Positions 45,937-54,819 of a DNA stretch of 64,000 nucleotides are shown here, piece after piece. How positions within the stretch are numbered: position 1 is the first letter of the stretch; every line of letters begins with the position of its first letter. Below the pieces are notes generated by a model, which made no database searches, was not told the DNA's origin, and was given only the letters and a program-made list of their open reading frames with translations. The position numbers and the translations under genes were made by a program. This DNA comes from an uncultured Bacteroidota bacterium (GTDB taxonomy: Bacteria > Bacteroidota > Bacteroidia > Bacteroidales > UBA932): the NCBI GenBank assembly GCA_937901965.1, contig CALGSW010000015.1:20857-84856 (forward strand), given 5' to 3'.

Positions 45937-46935
45937 CGCAATCGGGACACCATCAGGTGTGACCAGCATTGCACCACTTCCTGAATCTGTGAGGTGACCG
46001 ATGATGTCCAGCGATGGCATCTCTTTGCTTAATCGGTCATACTCTTTAAGCGGAATTATATATAAAAGTAGCATGTCGTCTCCACCATTAAGTGCAGCAG
46101 TGGTAGCATCCATTCCAAGCTCCTCCGCCATACTGAATGTCTGACTGGCAATAGGTATCTTGTTAAGATATATATGTGCACCAAGCCTGTTTCTGTGGCA
46201 CACTCTTTTAACAGCATCGGACAAACCTCTGGTAATAAATTCACCGTCTGCCGGTATTATTTTACTGGATATTAGTGTTTCAGGGAGAGTTTTATCAAGT
46301 TCTGGCGAAAGGTACCTCTTAAGGATAAATTTGTATTCATCAAGTTTAGGTTGAACTTGTGAATTGCCGCTAAAAGCCCTCTTCTCGCGTTCAAGAACCT
46401 GAAGTCCCATAAATGCTGCCCCCGGGGAGCCTGATATACAGATAAGGTCTCCGGAAACAGGCTTGGTGCGTTGAACAAAGAGCTCTTTTTGTTGTTTTCC
46501 CAGTGATGAAATTGAAATGGTGAGACCATTAAGTGACGGCAAAAGGTCAAGACCACGTATCTCCAAATTGTGAGCTTCCATTGCGGCCTTCATCCCCTCC
46601 CAAAGCTCCTCAGCATCTTCGGTGAAGAACCGCGCTGAGAGACCAAGCCTTACGGAGATGGTCAAAGGTTTGTACAATGAAGCGTAAAGAGGCCCAAGAG
46701 CAGAGACAACAGCCTTGTAACCCAGATGTTTGAGAGGGTTGTATACAAGGTTGAAGTCTGTTCCTTCAAGAAGGAGAGTATGAGAAGTCAGATAGCTGCC
46801 ACCGGTGTTCTCATAGGAGGCAACATTGTCCGTGAGCGTATTTTCCTGGTCCCCCAGGAGTCTCTCAATGAGCTTTGTCTTTCCGGTTTTCTCTATTGGA
46901 GTCCTTTGGGGTTGAATGTTTTCTTTAGAGGCCAT
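45910..46935 (-). CDS. thiL: Thiamine-monophosphate kinase
   Basis: 341 residues from ATG 46935. An ATG at 46956 would lie inside the -7 box (46954-46961), so the inner start is better. The family blocks are present: LLLEGTDFNLVYNPLKHLGY (metal-binding Asp, although the usual VEGVHF is changed), SGSPGAAFMGLQVL, and ALNGGDDMLLLYIIP near the end. It phosphorylates thiamine monophosphate to the diphosphate. The 3' end overlaps dnaE, and the 5' end faces sufB. Confidence 0.85.
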   Translation of the reverse strand: MASKENIQPQRTPIEKTGKTKLIERLLGDQENTLTDNVASYENTGGSYLTSHTLLLEGTDFNLVYNPLKHLGYKAVVSALGPLYASLYKPLTISVRLGLSARFFTEDAEELWEGMKAAMEAHNLEIRGLDLLPSLNGLTISISSLGKQQKELFVQRTKPVSGDLICISGSPGAAFMGLQVLEREKRAFSGNSQVQPKLDEYKFILKRYLSPELDKTLPETLISSKIIPADGEFITRGLSDAVKRVCHRNRLGAHIYLNKIPIASQTFSMAEELGMDATTAALNGGDDMLLLYIIPLKEYDRLSKEMPSLDIIGHLTDSGSGAMLVTPDGVPIALKAQGWSD

Positions 46936-46953
46936 ATGGAGATAATTTGTATG

Positions 46954-46961
46954 CAAAAATA
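46954..46961 (-). promoter_or_regulatory. -7 box of thiL
   Basis: The minus strand reads TATTTTTG. The predicted start near 46947 lies 12 bases before ATG 46935, which supports that start codon. Confidence 0.45.
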
Positions 46962-46973
46962 GTTTAAATGATA

Positions 46974-46981
46974 TAACTTTG
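46974..46981 (+). promoter_or_regulatory. -7 box of the suf operon
   Basis: TAACTTTG matches TAnnTTTG and its last base is only eight bases before ATG 46989, so the transcript would be leaderless or nearly so. Confidence 0.5.
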
Positions 46982-46988
46982 CGCCACG

Positions 46989-48422
46989 ATGAGTGAAAAT
47001 GATATAATTCAGAAGGTAACCGAAGCCGAATACGAGCATGGCTTTGAGACTGATGTTGAGCTGGAGTATTTTCCCAAGGGTCTCAACGAAGATATTATCC
47101 GAATGATCTCCGCCAAAAAGGAGGAGCCTGAGTGGATGCTTGAGTTTCGTCTGAAGGCTTACAGAAAGTGGCTCACAATGAAGATGCCTTCATGGGCGCA
47201 TCTTAATATTCCCCCGATTGACTTTCAGGAAGTTATTTATTTTGCCGCCCCTAAAAAAATTAAGGAGGGGGCAGAGATTGATCCTGAGTTGCAGGCAACA
47301 TTTGACAAGCTAGGTATTCCGCTGGATGAGAGGAATGTACTGGCAGGAGTAGCTGTAGATGCTGTATTTGATTCAGTTTCAGTTAAGACAACTTTCAGAG
47401 AGTCACTTGCTGAAAAGGGAATTATCTTTTGCTCTTTTTCTGAGGCTGTAAGGGATTATCCGGATCTGATCCAGAAACATATTGCATCAGTTGTTCCTTA
47501 TGGAGATAACTATTATGCTGCACTTAATTCTGCCGTGTTTTCCGATGGTTCATTCTGTTATATTCCTAAAGGTGTAAGATGTCCTATGGAATTATCAAGC
47601 TACTTTAGAATCAATGCAAAGGGTACCGGGCAGTTTGAAAGGACACTTATTGTTGCCGAGGAGGGCTCATATGTGAGTTATCTTGAGGGGTGTACTGCTC
47701 CTCAAAGGGATGAAAATCAACTTCATGCAGCAGTAGTAGAGATTGTGGTGATGAAGGATGCCGAGGTAAAATACTCAACAGTTCAGAACTGGTATCCCGG
47801 AGATGCGCAAGGAAGGGGAGGTATATACAATTTTGTAACAAAAAGGGGTATATGCAAAGGTGAGAACAGCAAACTTTTCTGGGCTCAGGTTGAGACTGGA
47901 TCCGCAATAACATGGAAGTATCCAAGTACAATATTAAGAGGAGATAATTCAATATCAGAGTTTTATTCGGTTGCTGTGACAAATCATCATCAGCAGGCAG
48001 ATACAGGAACAAAGATGATTCATATTGGCAAAAATACCAGAAGCCGGATTGTTAGCAAGGGTATTTCTGCCGGTGTGAGCCAGAATTCATACAGAGGTCT
48101 GGTTAAAATACTGCCGAATGCAGAAAATTCAAGAAACTTCACACAGTGTGACTCACTTCTGCTTGGTGATAAATGTGGAGCGCATACTTTCCCTTATATA
48201 GAGAATGAGAATGAGACCGCAATTCTGGAGCATGAAGCCACTACTTCAAAAATTTCTGAAGATCAGCTCTTTTATTGTCAGCAAAGAGGTATTGGAATGG
48301 AAGATGCCGTGGGACTGATTGTAAACGGATATGCAAAAGAGGTTCTTAATCAGTTGCCAATGGAGTTTGCGGTTGAAGCCCAGAAACTGCTCCAGGTAAC
48401 ACTTGAGGGGAGCGTGGGTTAA
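46989..48422 (+). CDS. sufB: Fe-S cluster assembly scaffold SufB
   Basis: 477 residues. The SufB core is clear: YIPKGVRCPMELSSYFRINA, VSYLEGCTAPQRDENQLHAA, NSYRGLVKILPNAENSRNFT, and the C-terminal HEATTSKISEDQLFYCQQRG. Cys in YLEGCTAP and the Glu and His residues of these blocks take part in cluster assembly in the family. SufB acts with SufC and SufD encoded downstream. Translation starts almost at the predicted transcript start. A pnuC-type gene is inserted between sufB and sufC. Confidence 0.95.
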   Translation: MSENDIIQKVTEAEYEHGFETDVELEYFPKGLNEDIIRMISAKKEEPEWMLEFRLKAYRKWLTMKMPSWAHLNIPPIDFQEVIYFAAPKKIKEGAEIDPELQATFDKLGIPLDERNVLAGVAVDAVFDSVSVKTTFRESLAEKGIIFCSFSEAVRDYPDLIQKHIASVVPYGDNYYAALNSAVFSDGSFCYIPKGVRCPMELSSYFRINAKGTGQFERTLIVAEEGSYVSYLEGCTAPQRDENQLHAAVVEIVVMKDAEVKYSTVQNWYPGDAQGRGGIYNFVTKRGICKGENSKLFWAQVETGSAITWKYPSTILRGDNSISEFYSVAVTNHHQQADTGTKMIHIGKNTRSRIVSKGISAGVSQNSYRGLVKILPNAENSRNFTQCDSLLLGDKCGAHTFPYIENENETAILEHEATTSKISEDQLFYCQQRGIGMEDAVGLIVNGYAKEVLNQLPMEFAVEAQKLLQVTLEGSVG

Positions 48423-48434
48423 TAAGATAAGATT

Positions 48435-49088
48435 ATGGAGAGTATATTCAGTATTGATAACATACTTTTTTCAATAGGAGGACAAGGGGTTAGTCTCGTT
48501 GAGGTACTCTCTGTTGCAGCCGGCCTGACGTGTGTCTATCTGGCCACCAGAGCTAAAGTAGCCAATTTTTGGGTGGGTTATATTTATAACATATTGCTGT
48601 TTATACTTTTTTATCAGAAAGGTTTATACTCAAGCATGCTTGTTCAGCCCATATCATTTGCCATTAATTTTTACGGCCACTGGAGGTGGACTCATCCGTC
48701 AAAGGAGGAGGAAAATAGTCAGAAGCAGCTGAAAATTACACTGCTTACAACAAAAGAACGCCTTTTTTATGTAGGACTTATTATTGTTTTTATGGTCATT
48801 TGGGGTGTTGTTCTTACTACACTTGACAATATAATGCCGGCAATATTCAGTGAGGCCAGAAAGCCTTTTCTTGATGCCTTTGTAACAGGGGCAATTCTTA
48901 CAGCTCAATACCTCTCGGCCCAGAAGAAACTGGATTGCTGGGCGGTATGGTTTGTTGTCAATATTACGAATATTACCCTCTACCTGCTTGCAGGTCTGGC
49001 GTTCCTGCCTATGGTTAGTGCCGGATATCTCATACTTGCTTTTATGGGTTTTGCAATGTGGAAAAAATTGTGGAGAGAAAATAAATAG
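48435..49088 (+). CDS. PnuC-family vitamin transporter (nicotinamide riboside or thiamine)
   Basis: 217 residues with about seven hydrophobic segments. The PnuC blocks are NFWVGYIYNILLFILFYQKG and NFYGHWRWTH, which supply the Asn/Tyr/Trp residues of the substrate pocket; the end QYLSAQKKLDCWAVWFVVNI repeats the pattern. PnuC homologues carry nicotinamide riboside (PnuC), thiamine (PnuT) or riboflavin (PnuX) by facilitated diffusion. Which one applies cannot be decided by eye; thiL lies only about 1.5 kb away, on the other strand. It lies inside the suf operon, 12 bases after sufB and 18 before sufC. Confidence 0.8.
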   Translation: MESIFSIDNILFSIGGQGVSLVEVLSVAAGLTCVYLATRAKVANFWVGYIYNILLFILFYQKGLYSSMLVQPISFAINFYGHWRWTHPSKEEENSQKQLKITLLTTKERLFYVGLIIVFMVIWGVVLTTLDNIMPAIFSEARKPFLDAFVTGAILTAQYLSAQKKLDCWAVWFVVNITNITLYLLAGLAFLPMVSAGYLILAFMGFAMWKKLWRENK

Positions 49089-49106
49089 AAAAAAACAAAT
49101 TGATAT

Positions 49107-49853
49107 ATGCTAACGATTAAAGGCTTGCACGCCTCTATAGATGGAAAAGAGATTTTAAAGGGGATAGACCTTAAGGTCAAACCGGGAGAGATACATGCAA
49201 TAATGGGACCTAACGGTTCCGGAAAAAGTACTCTCTCCTCTGTCTTGGCGGGCAGAGAAACTTTTGAGGTTCACGGAGGAGAAGTGTTATTTGAAGGGGT
49301 TAATCTTCTGGAGCTAAACCCTGAGGAGAGAGCGAGAATGGGTATATTTCTGGGTTTTCAGTATCCGGTTGAAATTCCCGGAGTAAGTAATGTGAACTTC
49401 ATGAAAACAGCTATTAATGAGAAGAGAAAGTATCAGAACCTCCCACCCATGACAGCTGCTGAGTTTCTTAAGCTTATGAGAGAGAAGATGGCTGTTGTAG
49501 AGATGGATAACTCCTTTTCAAGCAGAGGTGTTAATGTGGGATTCTCAGGGGGTGAGAAAAAGAGAAATGAGATTTTTCAGATGGCAATGCTTGAGCCTAA
49601 GCTGGCAATACTTGACGAAACTGACAGCGGCCTGGATATTGATGCCCTAAGAATTGTAGCCGCAGGGGTTAATAAACTTAAAACCAATGAGAATTCATTT
49701 ATAATCATTACCCACTATCAGCGATTACTTGATTACATTATCCCGGATGTTGTTCATGTGCTTTACAACGGTAAAATAATTAAAACAGCCGGGAAGGAGC
49801 TTGCCCTTGAGGTGGAGGAGAGAGGATACGACTGGTTAATAAAAGGAGAGTAA
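49107..49853 (+). CDS. sufC: Fe-S cluster assembly ATPase SufC
   Basis: 248 residues. Walker A GPNGSGKST (about 36-44), ABC signature VGFSGGEKKRNE (about 145-156) and Walker B LAILDETDSGLD (about 168-179) are all present, with the Suf-specific change of the signature to FSGGEKKR. It supplies ATP-driven motion to the SufBC2D complex. SufD begins one base after its stop. Confidence 0.96.
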   Translation: MLTIKGLHASIDGKEILKGIDLKVKPGEIHAIMGPNGSGKSTLSSVLAGRETFEVHGGEVLFEGVNLLELNPEERARMGIFLGFQYPVEIPGVSNVNFMKTAINEKRKYQNLPPMTAAEFLKLMREKMAVVEMDNSFSSRGVNVGFSGGEKKRNEIFQMAMLEPKLAILDETDSGLDIDALRIVAAGVNKLKTNENSFIIITHYQRLLDYIIPDVVHVLYNGKIIKTAGKELALEVEERGYDWLIKGE

Positions 49854-49854
49854 T

Positions 49855-50895
49855 ATGGGATTGCAAGTTAAATATGCACCGGAAATCCCTGAGGTGTTCA
49901 AATGCAGAGTGCCTCTTGAAGATACCGGACAGGTCTATCTGATGAATGGTTTTCTCAGAGATAGCTATTCGGATAAATCTGGTATTGATATAGTTCCGGG
50001 AGAGACATCCGGATTTAAAATAAACGTGGAAGACGGAACGGCTCAGAATGGATCTGTGCAGTTAATAAGCATTAGGGACAGTGCCAATACAGCTCCTGTA
50101 TCAATGGAGAATGAGATAAATGTGGGAAAAGATTCAACTTCAAGTTTTCTGATATGCACACATACTCTTTCTCTGAATGAATTTGTTACAGAGTCTTTTA
50201 TAAAGATAGAAGCAGACTCTTATTCATCATCACACATCGTTTTAATGCAGAATGAGCACAATCTTTCCACTCATAAAATTAACTTCATTATCAATCTCCA
50301 AAAAGGAGCCTTTGTAAGGGTTAATATTGTAACTCTCCACGGAGCTCTACTGGAGAATAACATTGAAGCATCAATGATGGGTGAAGGAGCTGTGTGCGAA
50401 CTAAACGGAATTTATCTGGCAGATGGAACACAACAGATAAATACAAAAGTTATCATGAACCACCTTGTTCCCCACTGCAACTCAAGCCAACTCTTTAAGG
50501 GTATTCTTGATAATGAGGCAAAGGCCTCGTTTTCAGGTAGGATTGTTGTAGCTAAGGATGCTCAGAAAACAGAGGCGTACCAGAGTAACCATAATTTACT
50601 CCTCTCGAGAAAAGCAAAAGTTTATGCTCAGCCACAGCTTGAGATTTATGCAGATGATGTAAAGTGTTCTCACGGAGCTACAAGCGGGAGGCTTGATCAA
50701 AATGCACTATTCTATATGCGGTCGAGGGGAATCGGCTCTGCAGAGGCAAAATTGTTACAGCAGATTGCTTTTGTGTACGATGTCCTTGAGAAGATAGAGA
50801 ATCAAGAGCTTAGAGGGAGGTTGCAGGATATGGTTGAAAGCAGGCTGAGAGGAGAATTCAGTCACTGTGCTAACTGCAGTATGAATTGCTGCTAA
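49855..50895 (+). CDS. sufD: Fe-S cluster assembly protein SufD
   Basis: 346 residues. The SufD beta-helix core and C-terminal helices are visible, with DDVKCSHGATSGRLDQNALF (about 277-296) and YMRSRGI following. The last ten residues, HCANCSMNCC, contain four Cys. This cluster is not part of the usual core, so it could bind a metal or a cluster. SufD partners SufB on SufC. The DUF2147 gene follows 25 bases later; sufS, sufU and sufE are not in the window. Confidence 0.93.
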   Translation: MGLQVKYAPEIPEVFKCRVPLEDTGQVYLMNGFLRDSYSDKSGIDIVPGETSGFKINVEDGTAQNGSVQLISIRDSANTAPVSMENEINVGKDSTSSFLICTHTLSLNEFVTESFIKIEADSYSSSHIVLMQNEHNLSTHKINFIINLQKGAFVRVNIVTLHGALLENNIEASMMGEGAVCELNGIYLADGTQQINTKVIMNHLVPHCNSSQLFKGILDNEAKASFSGRIVVAKDAQKTEAYQSNHNLLLSRKAKVYAQPQLEIYADDVKCSHGATSGRLDQNALFYMRSRGIGSAEAKLLQQIAFVYDVLEKIENQELRGRLQDMVESRLRGEFSHCANCSMNCC

Positions 50896-50920
50896 ATATA
50901 ACCCAATCAATTAATTATTT

Positions 50921-51364
50921 ATGAAAAGATTTTTCAAACTACTTGTTGCCATCATGCTTGTTGGCACTCCTCTGTTTGCCCAGCCATCAAAAATTGTGGG
51001 TAAATGGTATACGATAGACGAAGATGGCAACAAAAAAAGTATTGTTAATATCTATAAAGCCCCGGGCGGAAATTATGAGGGCAGAATAGAGATACTGCTC
51101 ACAGGTGATCCTGAAAGAAGATGCGTAAACTGCACCGGCAGCAAACAGAACGTTAAGATTAAAGGAATGGTTGTGGTTACAGCAATGAAAGAGGATGGGG
51201 AGAAACTGTCAGGTGGTAAGATACTTGATCCTGCAAATGGTAAGGAGTACAACTGTACAATGAGCATTGACAAAAAAAGTGGAAACCTTAAAGTAAGGGG
51301 TTCTCTTGACAAGTCAGGTATTATTGGTCGCAATCAGACGTGGATAAGATCTGCAAATCAGTAG
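50921..51364 (+). CDS. Exported DUF2147 protein
   Basis: 147 residues with a signal peptide (about 1-20, ending PLFAQ) and a beta-rich domain: SKIVGKWYTIDEDGNKKSIV at the start, ILDPANGKEYNCTMSIDKK and GSLDKSGIIGRNQTW near the end, the usual blocks of DUF2147. The family forms small periplasmic lipocalin-like barrels; the role is unknown. It may share the suf transcript, though nothing links it to Fe-S assembly. Confidence 0.8.
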   Translation: MKRFFKLLVAIMLVGTPLFAQPSKIVGKWYTIDEDGNKKSIVNIYKAPGGNYEGRIEILLTGDPERRCVNCTGSKQNVKIKGMVVVTAMKEDGEKLSGGKILDPANGKEYNCTMSIDKKSGNLKVRGSLDKSGIIGRNQTWIRSANQ

Positions 51365-51450
51365 ATAGCGACCATTTTGCAAATATGGGGTGTTGATAAT
51401 TCGGTTAATAAATAACTTATAAATAGCCCCCCATATTGACCCTTTTACTA

Positions 51451-51516
51451 TATTTTTGTGAGAGTCGACGGACAAATCCGCCGGCTTTTTCTGTCGAAAA
51501 CAAACACATCAGACTT
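51451..51516 (+). promoter_or_regulatory. nrdJ promoter -7 box and short structured leader
   Basis: TATTTTTG (51451-51458) matches TAnnTTTG, so transcription would start near 51465. The leader of about 52 bases contains CGGA-CAAA-TCCG and an enclosing TCGAC/GTCGA stem. It is too short for a classical cobalamin riboswitch, and I see no B12 box. Confidence 0.45.
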
Positions 51517-54039
51517 ATGAAAACTTATACCTACGAAGAGGCAATGGCTGCAAGCCTGCAGTATTTCAAGGGGGACGAACTGGCAGCGTCAGTATGGATC
51601 AACAAGTATGCAATGAAGGACTCCTTCGGCAACATGTATGAGAAGTCTCCTGAGGATATGCACAAAAGACTTGCAGATGAATTTGCCCGCATCGAGTCAA
51701 GGTATCCGAATCCTATGTCTGCTGAAGAGATATTAGAGCTTCTGAGGGATTTCAAATATGTTGTTCCTCAGGGCGGGCCCATGACGGGGATTGGTAATAA
51801 TCATCAGATTGCCTCTCTGTCAAACTGCTTTGTAATAGGACACAAGAAACCTGCAGATTCTTACGGCGGAATCATGAGAATTGATGAAGAGCAGGTACAG
51901 CTGATGAAGAGAAGGGGTGGCGTAGGTCATGACCTGTCTCATATTCGTCCTGCAGGAAGTCCTGTTCTCAACAGCGCCCTCACATCTACCGGAGTGGTTC
52001 CTTTTATGGAGCGTTACTCTAACTCTACCAGAGAGGTAGCCCAGGATGGGAGGAGAGGTGCCCTAATGCTCTCAATATCTGTAAAGCATCCGGATTCGGA
52101 AAACTTCATTGATGCAAAACTTGAACAGGGGAAAGTGACCGGCGCAAATGTTTCGGTCAAAATTGACGACGAATTTATGAGATCTGCCCTTCACGGGAAG
52201 AGCTACCGTCAGCAATACCCCATTGATTCTGAAAATCCCAAATATGTAAAGGAGATTGACGCCTCTCAGCTTTGGAAAAAGATTATACATAATGCATGGA
52301 AATCTGCTGAGCCCGGTATACTATTCTGGGATACTATAATAAGAGAGTCAATTCCTGATTGCTATGCAGATTTGGGATACAAGACCGTAAGCACTAATCC
52401 TTGCGGTGAGATCCCTCTTTGCCCATACGACTCTTGTCGCCTTATGGCAATAAATCTGTACTCATATGTTGAAAATCCTTTCACATCAAAAGCAAGCTTT
52501 AATATGCCTCTTTTCAAGGAGCATGTGAGCAAAGCAATGCGTTTGATGGATGATCTTATTGATCTTGAAATGGAGAAGATAGAGCAGATTATTTCAAAGA
52601 TTGCTTCAGACCCGGAAGAGGAGGAGGTAAAGCAGGCAGAACTTAATCTTTGGAATAAAATAAGGGAGAAGACTCTTGGTGGAAGAAGAACAGGACTTGG
52701 AATTACAGCCGAGGGAGACATGCTTGCAGCATTGGGCCTTATATATGGCACGGATAAGGCAATCGACTTTTCGGTTGAAGTTCAGAAGACACTGGCTGTT
52801 GAGGCATACAGATCGTCAACAGTGATGGCACAGGAGAGAGGGCCGTTCCCAATATTTGAAGCAGCACGTGAGGCCGGAAATCCTATGATTGGCAGGATAA
52901 GGAAAGAGGATGAGGAGTTATTTGAAACTATGCAGAGGCATGGGAGAAGAAATATCTCACTTCTTACAATTGCTCCTACCGGGACAACCAGCCTGATGAC
53001 CCAGACGACCTCAGGAATTGAACCTGTTTTCCTCCCTTTCTATAAAAGGAGGAGAAAGGTAAATCCAAATGACAAGAATGTCTCCCTAGACTACAAGGAT
53101 GAAGTGGGTGATTACTGGGAAGAGTACTTTGTCTTTCATCATAAATTCCTTACATGGTGCGATGTAAATGGCCACAACAGAGATGAGGTGATGAAGATGA
53201 AGGCAGATAAACTTGATGAGCTTGTCAAACTCTCCCCGTACTTTAAAGCAACATCAAATGACATTGACTGGGTTGCAAAGGTTAAGATGCAGGGCCGAAT
53301 GCAGAAATGGGTGGACCATTCAATCAGTGTTACCGTAAACCTTCCTAATGATGTAACTGAGGAGCTTGTCTCGGAGGTGTATAAAACAGCGTGGGAATCT
53401 GGTTGTAAAGGGGTAACTGTTTACAGGGATGGTTCTCGTTCAGGAGTGCTTGTTGCTGCAAAAGATGGAGATAACAAGGAGCAGGTTCTTAAAACCAAAG
53501 AGAGGCCAAAATCTTTGGAAGCAGAGGTTATTAGATTCAAAAATGGAGCAGAGCAATGGATTGCACTTGTGGGTCTGATGAACGGGCAACCATATGAGAT
53601 TTTTACAGGTCTTATTGATGAGGATACCAGGAGTATTCCTAAATCAGTGACATTAGGCCATATCATTAAGGAAAAAGACGATGCTGGCAAGACCAGATAC
53701 GATTTTCAGTTCCTTGACAGATACGGTTATCAGAACACAATTGGAGGAATTTCGCATATGTTCAACAAAGAGTTCTGGAATTATGCCAAATTAATCTCTG
53801 GTGTATTAAGGAACGGAATGCCTATTACCGATGCCGTGAATCTTGTTGCAGGACTCCAATTGGATAATGAGGCTATTAATAACTGGAAAAACGGAGTTGA
53901 AAGGGCTCTTAAGAGATATATTCCTGATGGAACTAAAGAGGATACAGGTAAAAAGTGTGAAAAGTGCGGAAAGTCAGAACTTGTATATCAGGAGGGATGT
54001 CTTACATGTCTTTCATGTGGTTACTCAAAATGTGGTTAA
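51517..54039 (+). CDS. nrdJ: Class II (adenosylcobalamin-type) ribonucleotide reductase
   Basis: 840 residues from ATG 51517; the frame is open to 51436, but the promoter at 51451-51458 lies inside that stretch. The ten-stranded barrel has CFVIG near the start, KRRGGVGHDLSHIRPAG, the catalytic-site NPCGEIPL (about 291-298) and the late APTGTTSLMTQTTSGIEPVF (about 485-505). The C-terminus has a zinc-finger-like CEKCGKSELVYQEGCLTCLSC. No NrdB gene is next to it. It reduces ribonucleotides with cobalamin and needs no oxygen. ispE follows at once (TAAATG junction). Confidence 0.9.
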   Translation: MKTYTYEEAMAASLQYFKGDELAASVWINKYAMKDSFGNMYEKSPEDMHKRLADEFARIESRYPNPMSAEEILELLRDFKYVVPQGGPMTGIGNNHQIASLSNCFVIGHKKPADSYGGIMRIDEEQVQLMKRRGGVGHDLSHIRPAGSPVLNSALTSTGVVPFMERYSNSTREVAQDGRRGALMLSISVKHPDSENFIDAKLEQGKVTGANVSVKIDDEFMRSALHGKSYRQQYPIDSENPKYVKEIDASQLWKKIIHNAWKSAEPGILFWDTIIRESIPDCYADLGYKTVSTNPCGEIPLCPYDSCRLMAINLYSYVENPFTSKASFNMPLFKEHVSKAMRLMDDLIDLEMEKIEQIISKIASDPEEEEVKQAELNLWNKIREKTLGGRRTGLGITAEGDMLAALGLIYGTDKAIDFSVEVQKTLAVEAYRSSTVMAQERGPFPIFEAAREAGNPMIGRIRKEDEELFETMQRHGRRNISLLTIAPTGTTSLMTQTTSGIEPVFLPFYKRRRKVNPNDKNVSLDYKDEVGDYWEEYFVFHHKFLTWCDVNGHNRDEVMKMKADKLDELVKLSPYFKATSNDIDWVAKVKMQGRMQKWVDHSISVTVNLPNDVTEELVSEVYKTAWESGCKGVTVYRDGSRSGVLVAAKDGDNKEQVLKTKERPKSLEAEVIRFKNGAEQWIALVGLMNGQPYEIFTGLIDEDTRSIPKSVTLGHIIKEKDDAGKTRYDFQFLDRYGYQNTIGGISHMFNKEFWNYAKLISGVLRNGMPITDAVNLVAGLQLDNEAINNWKNGVERALKRYIPDGTKEDTGKKCEKCGKSELVYQEGCLTCLSCGYSKCG

Positions 54040-54819
54040 ATGATAGTATATCCCAGAGCTAAGGTGAATATAGGTCTCAGAATCATTGGAAAACGCAGTG
54101 ACGGATTCCATGATTTGGAGACCTTCTTCATTTCTGCGGGGAAAAGTGATATCCTGGAGGTTACTGAGAGTACAACGCTTATTATGAATCAGTATGGTAT
54201 CGCACTAGATTCAGAACCACTTGGAAATTTGTGTGTTAAGGCATATGAGGTGATGAAAAGCGAGTATGGAATACCACCTGTGGAGATTAATCTGTTCAAA
54301 AGGATACCATTTGGAGCAGGCTTGGGAGGAGGTTCATCAGATGCTGCCGGGACAATAACAGCAATTGACAAATTATTCAAACTAAATCAAACGCAGGCAA
54401 AACTGGCAGAATTGGCATCACGTGTAGGTTCAGACTGTGCTTTTTTCATATACTCGGAAAATCTGAATCCGGAAAAGGGAGAGGGCATGACCGGAAAGGG
54501 GAGAGGTGATAAGCTTAAACATTTTAAAATACCACAACTTTCATCATACGAAATAAGAATTGTTGTTCCCGACATTCATATTTCTACCCCTGAGGCGTAC
54601 AGAGGTGTTATACCTTCAGGAATTGGAGATTCCATAGAGGATTTGCTTCAAAAGCCTGTTATTGAATGGAGAGAGTCTGTTGTTAATGATTTTGAATACC
54701 ACATATTCAGAAAGCATCCAAAAATAAAGGAGATAAAAGAGCAGCTTTATGAAGAGGGTGCTCACTATGCTTCAATGAGCGGCAGTGGTTCTGCTGTATT
54801 TGGACTATTTCCTCGTTAA
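54040..54819 (+). CDS. ispE: 4-diphosphocytidyl-2-C-methyl-D-erythritol kinase
   Basis: 259 residues. The GHMP kinase motif PFGAGLGGGSSDAAGTITAI (about 90-108) and the N-terminal AKVNIGLRIIGKRSDGFHDL (Lys8, Asn10) are typical of IspE, and the end SMSGSGSAVFGLF supplies the last GHMP motif. It acts in the methylerythritol phosphate route to isoprenoids. It starts directly after nrdJ and overlaps the convergent asparaginase gene by four bases. Confidence 0.92.
   Translation: MIVYPRAKVNIGLRIIGKRSDGFHDLETFFISAGKSDILEVTESTTLIMNQYGIALDSEPLGNLCVKAYEVMKSEYGIPPVEINLFKRIPFGAGLGGGSSDAAGTITAIDKLFKLNQTQAKLAELASRVGSDCAFFIYSENLNPEKGEGMTGKGRGDKLKHFKIPQLSSYEIRIVVPDIHISTPEAYRGVIPSGIGDSIEDLLQKPVIEWRESVVNDFEYHIFRKHPKIKEIKEQLYEEGAHYASMSGSGSAVFGLFPR

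Noticed and set aside
51465..51516. Cobalamin riboswitch before nrdJ
   Set aside because: The leader is about 52 bases, and no B12 box or long paired region is visible.
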